NCBI GenBank assembly: GCA_963833115.1 | Contig: CAWHWS010000002.1 | Coordinates: forward strand, 868,001 to 932,000 | Length of the DNA: 64,000 bases | Direction: 5' to 3' | Source: Hasllibacter sp963833115 | GTDB taxonomy: Bacteria; Pseudomonadota; Alphaproteobacteria; Rhodobacterales; Rhodobacteraceae | In this document: positions 44,056-53,228 of the stretch, in pieces | How positions within the stretch are numbered: position 1 is the stretch's first letter | Layout of the letters: each line of letters starts with the position of its first letter | Notes under the pieces: generated by a model | What the model was told of the DNA's origin: nothing | Database searches by the model: none | The model's input: the letters and a program-made list of their open reading frames with translations, nothing else | Position numbers and translations under genes: made by a program

Positions 44056-45116
44056 CCCCGGTCCATCAGGAGGTGGTCGAGGATGACGCAGGCCGCCATC
44101 GCCTCGGCCACGGGGACGGCGCGGATGCCGACGCAGGGATCGTGGCGGCCCTTGGTGCGGACCTCGGTCGCCTCGCCGTCCACGGTGACGGAGCGGCGGG
44201 GGGTCAGGATGGAGGAGGTGGGCTTCACCGCGAAGCGCAGGGTGATGTCCTGCCCGGTCGAGATGCCGCCTAGGATGCCGCCGGCGTGGTTCGTGGTGAA
44301 CTCGGGGCCGTGCTCGCCCATGACGATCTCGTCGGCGTTGTCCTCCCCGGTGAGGGTGGCGGCGGCCATGCCCTCGCCGATCTCGACCGCCTTGACCGCG
44401 TTGATCGACATGATCGCGGCGGCGAGGTCTCCGTCCAGCTTGGCGTAGATCGGGGCGCCGAGGCCCGCGGGGCAACCTTCGACGCGCAGCTCGATGGCGG
44501 CGCCGACGCTGCTGCCGGCCTTGCGCACGCCGTCCAGGTAGGCGCCCCACGCCTCGGGCGCGCTGGCCGACGGGACCCAGAACGGGTTGTTCGGGACTTC
44601 CGTGAGGTCGCGTTCGTCGACCGTCATCTCGCCCATGCGGACCATGTAGCCGGTGATGGCGAGGCCGGGCGCGAGGGCGGCCAGCGCCGCGCGGGCGACG
44701 CCTCCGGCGGCCACGCGCGCCGCCGTCTCTCGCGCGCTGGAGCGGCCGCCGCCGCGGGGGTCGCGGTGGCCGTATTTGAGGTGGTAGGCGATGTCGGCAT
44801 GGCCGGGGCGGAAGGTGCGGGCGATCTCCCCGTAATCCTTGGACCGTTGGTCGGTGTTCTGAATCATGAGCTGGATCGGGGTGCCGGTGGTGCGGCCCTC
44901 GTGCACGCCCGACAGGATGCGCACCGCGTCGGCCTCCTGCCGCTGGGTGGTGTAGCGGCTCGTCCCCGGCCGGCGGCGGTCCATCAGGGCCTGGATGGCG
45001 TCCTCCGAGACCTCGATCCCCGGCGGGCAGCCGTCCACCGTGGCGCCGAGGGCGGGGCCGTGGCTCTCCCCCCAGGTGGTGACGCGGAACAGACGGCCGA
45101 AGGTGTTGAACGACAT
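44022..45116 (-). CDS. aroC: Chorismate synthase
   Basis: 364 residues. FMN-dependent enzyme making chorismate from EPSP, the last shikimate-pathway step. Signature 1 GESHGPALGATVDGCPPGI, signature 2 GRSSARETAARVAAGGVAR, signature 3 RGKHDP-type sequence TKGRHDPCVGIRAVPVAEAMA. Length normal. The final residues run into the 3' end of the convergent exporter gene. Confidence 0.96.
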   Translation of the reverse strand: MSFNTFGRLFRVTTWGESHGPALGATVDGCPPGIEVSEDAIQALMDRRRPGTSRYTTQRQEADAVRILSGVHEGRTTGTPIQLMIQNTDQRSKDYGEIARTFRPGHADIAYHLKYGHRDPRGGGRSSARETAARVAAGGVARAALAALAPGLAITGYMVRMGEMTVDERDLTEVPNNPFWVPSASAPEAWGAYLDGVRKAGSSVGAAIELRVEGCPAGLGAPIYAKLDGDLAAAIMSINAVKAVEIGEGMAAATLTGEDNADEIVMGEHGPEFTTNHAGGILGGISTGQDITLRFAVKPTSSILTPRRSVTVDGEATEVRTKGRHDPCVGIRAVPVAEAMAACVILDHLLMDRGQTGGARGRVG

Positions 45117-45195
45117 GGGGTCCCCCGCGCGGATGCCCGGCCCTCCTAGCGGCGCCGCCTTGCCCCGGCAACTTGGGCGCCCTAGCTTCGCCTCA

Positions 45196-45275
45196 CCTCG
45201 GGGCGCCCGTCAGGGCTGAGACGCGAAAGCGGACCCGTCGAACCTGAACCGGCTCGTACCGGCGGAGGGAAGGGA
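45196..45275 (+). ncRNA. TPP riboswitch (THI element)
   Basis: Conserved THI segments in order: CTCGGGGCGCCC, GGGCTGAGA, GACCCGTCGAACCTGA and the 3' core ACCGGCTCGTACCGGCGGAGGGAA. The element lies 43 bases before thiB, so thiamine diphosphate is expected to reduce expression of the thiBPQ transporter. Confidence 0.93.
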
Positions 45276-45317
45276 ACGCGCTCCTTCACCCGTGCCCGGA
45301 CGTGAGAGGAGACCGAC

Positions 45318-46277
45318 ATGCGATACGCCATCCCCCTGATCCTCGCGGCCGCCCCCGCGGCGGCGCAGGACCTGACCGTCTACACCTATGACAGCTTCGT
45401 CGCCGAATGGGGCCCCGGGCCCGAGATCGAGCGGCGGTTCGAGGCCGCCTGCGCCTGCGACCTCGCCTTCGTCGTCGCGGGGGACGGCGCGGCCCTCCTG
45501 TCGCGCCTGCAGCTCGAGGGGGAGCGGACGGAGGCGGACGTGGTGCTCGGCCTCGACAACGGGACGATGGAGCGGGCGCGGGCCACGGGCCTCTTCGCGC
45601 CGCACGGGGTGGAGGGCGCGGCGCTGGACATGCCGGTCGAGTGGTCGGACGGGACGTTCCTGCCCTATGACTGGGGGCACCTCGCCTTCGTCCACCGGGC
45701 GGACCTGGCGCCGCCGGCCTCCCTCGAGGCGCTCGCGCAGGGGGATCTGCGCATCGTCGTGCAGGACCCGCGCAGCTCGACGCCCGGCCTCGGGCTGGCG
45801 CTCTGGATCGACGCGGCGGCGGAGGACCCGGCCGCGACATGGGCGGCGCTCTCGGACAACGTGGTGACCGTGACCAAGGGCTGGTCGGAGGCGTACGGGC
45901 TCTTCCTCGAGGGCGAGGCGGACATGGTCCTGAGCTACCGGACCTCCCCGGCCTATCACGCCATCGCGGAGGAGGATGACGGGTTCGCGGCGGCCGCGTT
46001 CGAGGAGGGCAACTGGCTGCAGGTGGAGGTGGCGGCCCGGCTCGCGGGCTCGGACGCGCCGGATCTGGCGGGGGAGTTCCTGTCCTTCATGGTGAGCGAG
46101 GGATTCCAGGAGGTGATCCCGACGACCAACTGGATGCACCCGGCGATCGCGCTCGAGGGCGGCCTGCCGGACGGGTTCGGCGCGGCCTACGGGCCCGGGG
46201 CGACGCTCTACGGCGAGCCGTCGCCGGAGGAGGCGCGCCGCGCGGTGGGCGCCTTCCTCGAAGGGCTCTCGCGCTGA
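45318..46277 (+). CDS. thiB: Thiamine ABC transporter substrate-binding protein
   Basis: 319 residues, a signal peptide then DLTVYTYDSFVAEWGPGPEIE, the ThiB signature. EADVVLGLDNG and DWGHLAFVHR form the thiamine site. A GAGGAG site precedes the ATG at 45318. First gene behind the TPP riboswitch. Binds thiamine and its phosphates in the periplasm. Confidence 0.94.
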   Translation: MRYAIPLILAAAPAAAQDLTVYTYDSFVAEWGPGPEIERRFEAACACDLAFVVAGDGAALLSRLQLEGERTEADVVLGLDNGTMERARATGLFAPHGVEGAALDMPVEWSDGTFLPYDWGHLAFVHRADLAPPASLEALAQGDLRIVVQDPRSSTPGLGLALWIDAAAEDPAATWAALSDNVVTVTKGWSEAYGLFLEGEADMVLSYRTSPAYHAIAEEDDGFAAAAFEEGNWLQVEVAARLAGSDAPDLAGEFLSFMVSEGFQEVIPTTNWMHPAIALEGGLPDGFGAAYGPGATLYGEPSPEEARRAVGAFLEGLSR

Positions 46278-46309
46278 GGCGGCTGCCCGGCGCGCTGGCG
46301 GCCGGCGTC

Positions 46310-47791
46310 GTGCTGGCGCTGGTGTTCGTGCCGCTGGGGGTGCTGGCCCTGCGGGCGGGCGGGCCGGGCGCGCTGCGGGGCACGGACCTCGGCGCGTTGC
46401 GGTTCACACTCCTGCAGGCGGCGCTGTCGGCGGGGGCCTCCGTGGCGCTGGCGATCCCGGTGGCGCGGGCGCTGGCGCGGCGGCGCTTCGCGGGGCGCGG
46501 CGCGGTGATCGCGCTCATGGGCGCGCCGTTCGTGCTGCCGGTCATCGTGGCGGTGCTGGGGCTCGTCGCGGTGTTCGGGCGGACGGGGCCGGTCGCCTGG
46601 GCGGCGCGGGGGCTGGGGCTCGATCCGCCGTCGATCTACGGGCTGGGGGGGGTGGTGCTGGCGCACGTGTTCCTCAACCTGCCGCTCGCGGTGCGGCTGA
46701 TCCTGCAGGGCTGGCAGGCGGTGCCGCCGGCGCGCCACCGGCTGGCGGCCTCCCTCGGGGCGGGGGCGGGGGACGTGGGGCGCCTGATCGAATGGCCGAT
46801 GCTGCGCGCGACGGTGCCGGGGGTGGCGGCGGCGATCTTCCTGGTGTGCCTCACGAGCTTCGCCGTGGCGCTCACTCTGGGCGGGGGGCCGCGGGCGACG
46901 ACGCTGGAGCTCGCGATCTACGAGGCGTTCCGGCTCGAGTTCGACCTGCCCCGGGCGGCGGCGCTGGCCCTGATCCAGGCGGGGGTGGGGGCCGCGGCGG
47001 TCGCGGTCGGGCTGGCGCTGTCGCTGCCGGAGGCGCGGGGGGCGGACCTCCTGCCGGCGGGCGCGATGCGCGGCCCGGGCGGCGCGCTCCTGGCGCAGGA
47101 CATGGCGGTGGTGGCGGCGGCGATCCTGTTCATCGCGGCGCCGCTGGGCGCGGTCGTGGCGCGCGGGCTCGGGGCGGTGCCCTCCCTGCCGCCGAGCGTC
47201 TGGGAGGCGGCGCTGCGCTCGCTGATCGTGGCGCTGGGCTCGGCGGCGCTGTGCATGGCGCTCGCCCTCTCCATCGTCCTCGCAGGGGGGCGGGCGGCGC
47301 AGGCGGTCGGCATGGCCGGGATCGCCGTCTCGCCGCTCGCGATCGGCACCGGGCTGTTCCTCCTCCTGCGGCCGTGGACCGATCCGGCGGCCTGGGCGCT
47401 GCCGGTGACGGCGGCGGTCAACGCGCTGATGTCGCTGCCCTTCGCGCTCAGGGCGCTGGCGCCCGCGGCGGACCGGATGCGGGCGCGGACGGGGCGGCTG
47501 GCGGACTCCCTGGGGATGGCGGGGGCGGCCTGGCTGCGGCTCGCGGCGCTGCCGCCGATGCGGCGGGAGATCGGGTTCGCGGCCGGGCTCTCGGCGGCGT
47601 TGTCGATGGGGGACCTGGGGGTCGTCGCCTTCTTCGCCGGGGCCGAGGCGCCGACATTGCCGCTCCAGATGTACCGCCTGATGGGGGCCTACCGGATGGA
47701 GGACGCGATGGGGGCGGCGACGCTCCTCCTCGCCCTGACGCTGGCGCTGTTCGTGGCGCTCGACAGGGGGATCGGCCGTGCTGGCGCTTGA
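46310..47791 (+). CDS. thiP: Thiamine ABC transporter permease
   Basis: 493 residues from the GTG at 46310, with about twelve transmembrane helices and two binding-protein-dependent permease repeats (EAA-type loops around RHRLAASLGAGAGDVGRLIEWPMLR and RMRARTGRLADSLGMAGAAWLR). The frame is open back to a CTG at 46274 that overlaps the thiB stop (CTGA) and would add LRRLPGALAAG, a better N-terminus for a first helix. The true start may be that CTG. Overlaps thiQ by 14 bp. Confidence 0.9.
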   Translation: MLALVFVPLGVLALRAGGPGALRGTDLGALRFTLLQAALSAGASVALAIPVARALARRRFAGRGAVIALMGAPFVLPVIVAVLGLVAVFGRTGPVAWAARGLGLDPPSIYGLGGVVLAHVFLNLPLAVRLILQGWQAVPPARHRLAASLGAGAGDVGRLIEWPMLRATVPGVAAAIFLVCLTSFAVALTLGGGPRATTLELAIYEAFRLEFDLPRAAALALIQAGVGAAAVAVGLALSLPEARGADLLPAGAMRGPGGALLAQDMAVVAAAILFIAAPLGAVVARGLGAVPSLPPSVWEAALRSLIVALGSAALCMALALSIVLAGGRAAQAVGMAGIAVSPLAIGTGLFLLLRPWTDPAAWALPVTAAVNALMSLPFALRALAPAADRMRARTGRLADSLGMAGAAWLRLAALPPMRREIGFAAGLSAALSMGDLGVVAFFAGAEAPTLPLQMYRLMGAYRMEDAMGAATLLLALTLALFVALDRGIGRAGA

Positions 47792-48471
47792 GGGGTTGCG
47801 CATCGAGCTCGGCGCCTTCGCGCTGGACGCCGACCTCACGGTGGCGCGGGGCGCGCGGGTCGCGGTGATGGGGCCGTCGGGCGGCGGGAAGTCCACGCTC
47901 CTCGCGGGGATCGGCGGGTTCGTGGCCACGCGGGGCGCGATCCGGTGGGACGGGGAGCGCATCGACGGGCTGCCCCCCGGGCGCCGCCGCGTCGCGACCC
48001 TGTTCCAGGAGGGCAACCTGTTCCCCCATCTGAGCGCGGGGCGGAACGTCGCCCTGGGGATCCGGCCGAACGGGTCGCTGGACCCGGCGGAGCGCGCCCG
48101 GGTGGCCGGGGCGCTGCGCGACGTGGGCCTCGGCGGGATGGAGGACCGGCGCCCGGCGGAGCTCTCCGGCGGGCAGCGCGCGCGCGTCGCCCTGGCGCGG
48201 GTCTCGGTGCAGTCGCGGCCCCTCATCCTGCTGGACGAGGCGTTCGCGGCGCTCGGCCCCGCGCTGCGGGGCGAGATGCTGGACCTGACGGCCGGGATCG
48301 CGGAGGCGGCGGGCGCGACGATGCTGATGGTCACCCACCTGCCGCGAGGACGCCCGGCGCGTGTGCCCGGACACGATCCTGGTCATGGAAGGGCGGGCCC
48401 ATCCGCCGGCGCCGACGGGCGCGATCCTGGACGATCCGCCGGCGGCGCTCGCCGGCTATCTGGGGCGCTGA
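47778..48471 (+). pseudogene. thiQ: Thiamine ABC transporter ATPase, one frameshift near the 3' end
   Basis: Walker A GPSGGGKST, Q-loop TLFQEGNLFPHLSA, signature LSGGQRARVALARV, Walker B LILLDEAFAALGP and VTHLP are intact. One extra C at about 48345 then displaces the frame; the other frame restores EDARRVCPDTILVMEGRAH to YLGR with a TGA at 48469. The ATPase core is not affected, only the last 40 residues. GTG start inside the thiP end. The break may be an assembly error. Confidence 0.88.
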
Positions 48472-48476
48472 GACGA

Positions 48477-48506
48477 CGAAGGCCCGCCATGGCCGGCGGG
48501 CCTTCG
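48477..48506. terminator. Symmetric terminator hairpin between convergent thiQ and petC
   Basis: Perfect 12-bp arms CGAAGGCCCGCC and GGCGGGCCTTCG with a 6-nt loop, in the 56-bp gap between the two 3' ends. No long T-run on either side. Confidence 0.75.
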
Positions 48507-48527
48507 CGGTGCCGGAGGCGGCGGCGG

Positions 48528-49346
48528 CTACTCGGCGGGGCCGGTCTTCGCCCGCGCCTTCACCGGCGCCCAGAGGCGCTTGTTGGTGAGGTAGAGGAGC
48601 ACGGAGAGCACGCCGAGGAAGATCACCCCGGTCAGGCCCGCCCGCTTGCGCGCCATCATCTTGGGCTCCGCCGTCCACATCAGGAAGGCGGCCACGTCCT
48701 GCGCGATCGCCTCCTGGGAGGTGTCGCTCTCGTCCTCGTAGAACACGTCGTCGCCCCAGATCGGCTGCGCCATCGCGATCCAGCCGCCCGGAAAGGCGGT
48801 GTTCTCGTAGAGGATCGCGCCGGCCTCCTCCTTGTCCACGCCGGTGTAGCCGGTGAGGACCGAGGCGACGTACTCCGCCCCGCCCATCCCCTTGAGGAAC
48901 TGGTTGATCCCCAGGCCGTAGGGCCCGTGGAAGCCCGCCCGCCCCTTGGCGATGAGGCTGAGGTCCGGGGCGTTCGAGAGCATCGATTCGGGGAAGTGGT
49001 CCGTGGGGACCGCCGCCCGGAAGTCGTCCAGCTCGGGGTCGAACACCTCGTAGAACTCGGCGTAGGCGCGCACCTGGTCGGCGGGCAGCTCCGGCCCGCC
49101 GGAATCGGCCAGCGTGCGGATCGGCACGTATTTGAGGCCGTGACAGGCCGAGCAGATCTCCGTGTAGACCTGCAGGCCGCGCTGCAGCTGCATCTGGTCG
49201 AAGGTGCCGAACGGCCCCTCGAAGGAGAAGTCGTAATCCACGATCTTTTCGTCCGCCCCGGCCGAGAGGGGCGGGGAGGCGAGGCCGAGCGCGAGCCCGG
49301 CGGTGAGGGCGATGCGGCGCAGGGGCGAGGTCTTGGTCCTGGTCAT
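48528..49346 (-). CDS. petC: Ubiquinol-cytochrome c reductase cytochrome c1
   Basis: 272 residues. Signal peptide then a c-type haem site CSACHGLKY, and a long insert typical of Rhodobacter cytochrome c1. A single C-terminal helix (VIFLGVLSVLLYLTNKRLW) anchors it. It passes electrons from the Rieske protein to soluble cytochrome c. A GGAG site lies inside the end of the cytochrome b gene; petA-petB-petC order is fbcFBC. Confidence 0.95.
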   Translation of the reverse strand: MTRTKTSPLRRIALTAGLALGLASPPLSAGADEKIVDYDFSFEGPFGTFDQMQLQRGLQVYTEICSACHGLKYVPIRTLADSGGPELPADQVRAYAEFYEVFDPELDDFRAAVPTDHFPESMLSNAPDLSLIAKGRAGFHGPYGLGINQFLKGMGGAEYVASVLTGYTGVDKEEAGAILYENTAFPGGWIAMAQPIWGDDVFYEDESDTSQEAIAQDVAAFLMWTAEPKMMARKRAGLTGVIFLGVLSVLLYLTNKRLWAPVKARAKTGPAE

Positions 49347-49351
49347 GGTCG

Positions 49352-50704
49352 TCACTCCGCCGGCGTGCCCTGGGGCGCGCTCGCCGCAGGGGGCACGTCG
49401 GCCTTGCCGTAATGGGTGCGGAAATCCGCGTCGATCGTGGCGGGCACCGGGGTCGGCTTCTCGATCACGCCCAGCAACGGCAGGATGATCAGGAAGTAGG
49501 CGAACCAGTAGGCGGAGGCCACGAGGCTGATCGAGGCGTAGGGCTCCTCGGCCGGCATGGCGCCCGCCCACATCAGGACGAAGAAGTCCACGACGAGCAG
49601 GGCGAACCACCACTTGAACATCGGCCGGTAGCGCCCCGAGCGGACCGAGGACGTGTCGAGCCAGGGCGCCAGCGCCATGACCACGATCGCCGCGAACATG
49701 GCCAGCACGCCGAAGAACTTCGCGTCCACGATGCCGCCGGTGATCCACTCCGCCGCGATGACGACCCAGACGTCCGAGGTGAAGGCGCGCAGGATCGCGT
49801 AGAACGGCAGGAAGTACCATTCGGGCACGATGTGCGCGGGCGTCACCAACGGGTTCGCCTCGATGTAGTTGTCGGGGTGGCCGAGATAGTTCGGCATGAA
49901 CCCGACGATGGCGAAGAACACCAGCAGGATGATCGCCAGCGCGAAGAGGTCCTTGATCACGAAATAGGGCCAGAACGGGAGGGTGTCCTTCTCGGCCTCG
50001 ACCTTGGAGGTGCGGCGCACCTCGACCCCGGTGGGGTTGTTGTTGCCGGTGTTGTGGAACGCCCAGATGTGCACGATCACCAGGCCCATCATGATCATGG
50101 GCATGAGGTAGTGCAGCGAGAAGAAGCGGTTGAGCGTCGCGTTGTCGACCGCCGGCCCGCCGAGGAGCCAGGTCTGCAGGCCCTCGCCGACGAAGGGGAT
50201 CGCGCCGAAGAGCCCGGTGATCACCGTGGCGCCCCAGAACGACATCTGCCCCCAGGGCAGGACGTAGCCCATGAACGCCGTCGCCATCATCAGGACGTAG
50301 AGCAGCATCCCGATGATCCACGTGATCTCGCGCGGGCTCTTGTAGGAGCCGTAGTAGAGGTTGCGGAAGATATGCGCGTAGACCGCCACGAAGAACAGCG
50401 AGGCGCCGTTCGAGTGGATGTAGCGGAGCATGTGCCCGCCGTTCACGTTGCGCATGATGTGCTCGACGCTCGCGAAGGCGAGGTCCACGTGCGGGGTGTA
50501 GTGCATCACCAGGACGATGCCGGTGATGATCTGCAGGACCAGGGTGAAGGTGAGGACGATGCCCCAGATCCACATCCAGTTCAGGTTCTTGGGGGTGGGG
50601 ATCATCAGCGTGTTGTAGATCAGGCCGATCACCGGGAGGCGGGACTCGACCCACTTCTCCCCCTTGGAATTCGGCTCGTAGTGGTCGTGCGGGATGCCGC
50701 CCAT
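49352..50704 (-). CDS. petB: Ubiquinol-cytochrome c reductase cytochrome b
   Basis: 450 residues, eight transmembrane helices. Haem-binding His pairs lie in SNGASLFFVAVYAHIFRNL and HYLMPMIMMGLVIVHIWAFH; the quinol-site motif is PEWYFLPFYAILR. GAGGAG site just before the ATG (50704). The N-terminal extension seen upstream in the frame is not supported. It forms the bc1 core with petA and petC products. Confidence 0.96.
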   Translation of the reverse strand: MGGIPHDHYEPNSKGEKWVESRLPVIGLIYNTLMIPTPKNLNWMWIWGIVLTFTLVLQIITGIVLVMHYTPHVDLAFASVEHIMRNVNGGHMLRYIHSNGASLFFVAVYAHIFRNLYYGSYKSPREITWIIGMLLYVLMMATAFMGYVLPWGQMSFWGATVITGLFGAIPFVGEGLQTWLLGGPAVDNATLNRFFSLHYLMPMIMMGLVIVHIWAFHNTGNNNPTGVEVRRTSKVEAEKDTLPFWPYFVIKDLFALAIILLVFFAIVGFMPNYLGHPDNYIEANPLVTPAHIVPEWYFLPFYAILRAFTSDVWVVIAAEWITGGIVDAKFFGVLAMFAAIVVMALAPWLDTSSVRSGRYRPMFKWWFALLVVDFFVLMWAGAMPAEEPYASISLVASAYWFAYFLIILPLLGVIEKPTPVPATIDADFRTHYGKADVPPAASAPQGTPAE

Positions 50705-50715
50705 CGGAGTCTCCT

Positions 50716-51306
50716 CTAGCCGAGCTGGATCGTGAACTCGTCGACGAAGGCGGCGACGGGCACGGGAAGGTTTCGGGGGGCGGGGCCGCGCCGGATGCGC
50801 CCCGCGGTGTCGTAATGGCTGCCGTGGCACGGGCAGAACCAGCCGCCGAAATCGCCGGCGTCGCCGAGCGGCACGCAGCCCAGATGGGTGCAAACGCCGA
50901 TCATCACGAGCCACTCCTCGGCGGGCTCGCCGTCCGGGCCGATCATCGAGCGGGCGACGTCGGTCGCCTCGGTGCCCGTCTCGTAGTTGTCGTTGCGCGC
51001 GTCCGGGTCCGGAAGCGACGCCACGTCGACGGCGTTGGCCTCGGCGATCTCATCCTCGGTGCGGCGCCGGATGAACACCGGCTTGCCGAGCCACTTCACC
51101 GTGAGCTGCGTGCCCGGCTCGAGGTCGGCCACGTCGACGCGGATCGAGGAGAGGGCCTGCACGTCCGCGGACGGGCTCATCTGATTGATGAGGGGCCAGA
51201 CCGCGGCGCCGGTCACGACGACGCCCGCGCCGGCGGTGGCGTAGTAGAGGAAGTCGCGGCGGGTGGCCTCGGAATGGCCGTCCGTGGCGGGGTCGGTATC
51301 AGACAC
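50716..51306 (-). CDS. petA: Rieske iron-sulfur subunit of bc1 complex
   Basis: 196 residues from a GTG at 51306 with a GAGGAGAG site. A twin-arginine signal anchor (RRDFLYYATAGAGVVVTGAAVWPL) stays as the membrane anchor. The 2Fe-2S cluster motifs are CTHLGC and CPCHGS with ligands Cys-His/Cys-His. First gene of the petABC operon. Confidence 0.97.
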   Translation of the reverse strand: MSDTDPATDGHSEATRRDFLYYATAGAGVVVTGAAVWPLINQMSPSADVQALSSIRVDVADLEPGTQLTVKWLGKPVFIRRRTEDEIAEANAVDVASLPDPDARNDNYETGTEATDVARSMIGPDGEPAEEWLVMIGVCTHLGCVPLGDAGDFGGWFCPCHGSHYDTAGRIRRGPAPRNLPVPVAAFVDEFTIQLG

Positions 51307-51467
51307 GCTTCTCTCCTCGACATCGGTGCGGTCCGGGGGGCAGGGGCGCGGGGCGGATGCCGCGGGACCGCCGCTCACCGCTGCAATCCGTCCTGACATA
51401 GGGCGCGGGCGCGCGGCGGTCCAGCGCCCCGGCGTCGCAGCCCGGGCCGCGCGTCGGGATCGCGGCG

Positions 51468-51911
51468 TCACATCGGCGCGCCCAGCGCCAGCCGCATGTC
51501 CCGGTGGAGGATGCGCGCGTCGAGATACTCCGGCCCTTCGGCGCGCCAGCCCAGGCGCTCGTAGAACCCCAGCGCGTGGGTCTGCGCGCCCAGGCGCGCG
51601 TCGTCCCAGGCGCCCTCCTCGGCGAGGCGCGCGGCGATCCACCGCATGATCGCGGCCCCCGTCCCGGCCCCGCGCGCCCGCGGCAGGACCGCGACGCGCT
51701 CGATCTTGGCGGTGCGCCCGGCGGGGCGGACCCGGGCCGTGCCGACCGGCGCGCCGCCCGCATGGGCCAGAACGTGGCGGCAGGCCCCGTCGCGCCCGTC
51801 GACCTCCTCCTCGGAGCGCACGCCCTGGCCGAGGACGAACACCTCGTGCCGGATCGCGCGCCAGAGGGGGGCCTCCTCCGGCGCGGCCCAGCGGATGGGC
51901 ACCGCGCTCAC
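51468..51911 (-). CDS. GNAT-family N-acetyltransferase
   Basis: 147 residues, GTG start overlapping the stop of the gene upstream (GTGA). The acetyl-CoA loop is IERVAVLPRARGAGTGAAIMRWI, followed by GAQTHALGFYERLGWRAEG. The FVxxQxVxxEEExD pattern (FVLGQGVRSEEEVDGRD) places it with the ElaA/YitI type. Substrate unknown. Confidence 0.85.
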   Translation of the reverse strand: MSAVPIRWAAPEEAPLWRAIRHEVFVLGQGVRSEEEVDGRDGACRHVLAHAGGAPVGTARVRPAGRTAKIERVAVLPRARGAGTGAAIMRWIAARLAEEGAWDDARLGAQTHALGFYERLGWRAEGPEYLDARILHRDMRLALGAPM

Positions 51912-53185
51912 TCGGGGCGGGTGGCGGCGAAGGCGGGGCGCGCGTCGATCCCCTCGTGCCAGGCGGCGAGCGCGCCGTGCCCGCCCCGCCAGTCCAGGTG
52001 CCCGTGCCGCAGGTCGAGATAGGACAGCGCGCAGGCGAGCGCGACCTGCGCCATGTCGAGCGGGCCGGCGAGGTGCGACATCCAGCGGTCCTGCACCGCG
52101 TCCAGCGCGGCCGCGATCTTGCCGCCCTGCGCCGCGATCCAGTCCGGCGAGCGCCGCTCCTCGGGGCGGCGGCCCTCGTAGGAGAGCGACACCGCGCTGT
52201 CCATCATCCCGTGGGCCGCCGATTCGAGGGTCAGCGCCTCCCACAGGCGGGGGGCGGCGGGGTAGAGGCCGGCGCCGAGATGATCGTCGAGGAAGCGGGC
52301 GATCACGCGGCTGTCGTGGAGCGCGGGCGCCTCGCCGCGCAGCAGGACGGGGATGCGCCCGGTCGGGTTGGCGGCGGCCACGGCCGGGTCGGGCGCGCCG
52401 GGCGCGGTGCGCACGGCCACCTCGGAGACGGCGCCCTCGCCCCCGCCCTCGCGCAGGAGGACGCGGATCGTGCGCGCGAACGGGGAGGCGGGGGAATGGA
52501 GGAGCTGCATGGCGGTGTTCCTGTGGCGCGGACGCGGCGCGGGCGCGATCTTGGCCGGCGGCGCGCCGATGTCCAGCGCCGGGCGCCGGGCCCCGCGCAT
52601 CAGGGCGGCGAGCGCGGGCAGCTCGGCGCCGATGCCCGCGCCGATCCGGTCGGCCGCGGCGCGGCGCGCCTCCGGCGGCTTGTTCTGGTTGAGCTTCCAG
52701 GTCGAGCGCGTCTCCTCGATCCGCAGGCGCACGGGCAGGAGGGCGCGCATCATCCGCTCCATGACGCCGGGGGTCATCTTGGCCGAGGTCCAGGGCGCCT
52801 TGTCCAGCCGCCCCTCGAATGTGGCCGAGAGCGCGTCCAGATGCGGGCGCAGGGCGGCGTCCGGCAGGATCTCGGCGGGGCCGGCCAGGTGGACGGCGAC
52901 GTAGTTCCACGTCGGCACCTGGTCGGGCAGGCCGTACCAGTCCGGGGAGACGTAGCCGTCCGGCCCCTGCACGACCATCGTGACGCGGGCCGGCAGGGCC
53001 CGCGCGAGGGGGTTGGAGCGCATCAGGTGCAGCTCCACCGCGCCGTCCGCCCCCATGACGAAGGGCGCGGCGGCGATCAGGGGGCCGTCCGCGCCGCAGG
53101 CGACGAGGGTGCCGAAGCCGCGCGCGGCGGCGAAGGCGATGTCCGCCTCCCGGTCCGGGCCGCCAAAGACGGGGTTGGGGTGCAT
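51908..53185 (-). CDS. PaiB-type FMN-binding protein and GST in one uninterrupted frame
   Basis: 425 codons without a stop. Residues 1-205 are a PaiB/FMN-binding negative regulator-like domain (MHPNPVFGG, DGYVSPDWYGLPDQVPTWNYVAVHL, RIEETRSTWKLNQNKP). Residues 226-425 are a complete GST-type protein beginning MQLLHSPASPFARTIRVLL, with its own ATG at 52510 and an AGGA site about ten bases before it. Either this is a true fusion or the PaiB stop has been lost and the GST is translated from its own start. The junction APAPRPRHRNTA is Pro/Arg-rich and looks like read-through linker. Confidence 0.75.
   Translation of the reverse strand: MHPNPVFGGPDREADIAFAAARGFGTLVACGADGPLIAAAPFVMGADGAVELHLMRSNPLARALPARVTMVVQGPDGYVSPDWYGLPDQVPTWNYVAVHLAGPAEILPDAALRPHLDALSATFEGRLDKAPWTSAKMTPGVMERMMRALLPVRLRIEETRSTWKLNQNKPPEARRAAADRIGAGIGAELPALAALMRGARRPALDIGAPPAKIAPAPRPRHRNTAMQLLHSPASPFARTIRVLLREGGGEGAVSEVAVRTAPGAPDPAVAAANPTGRIPVLLRGEAPALHDSRVIARFLDDHLGAGLYPAAPRLWEALTLESAAHGMMDSAVSLSYEGRRPEERRSPDWIAAQGGKIAAALDAVQDRWMSHLAGPLDMAQVALACALSYLDLRHGHLDWRGGHGALAAWHEGIDARPAFAATRPE
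52511..52526 (-). promoter_or_regulatory. Internal ribosome-binding site before the GST half
   Basis: On the minus strand CACAGGAACACCGCC precedes the ATG at 52510. It would permit independent translation of the 200-residue GST even though the upstream frame is open through it. Confidence 0.5.
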
Positions 53186-53228
53186 CGGGTCCTCCCGGGG
53201 GGGCGCGCGCCCCGGGAGGGTGCCCGGG

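Noticed and set aside
45117..45195. Small gene upstream of the riboswitch
   Set aside because: No start, ribosome site or conserved pattern; it is the leader between aroC and the riboswitch.
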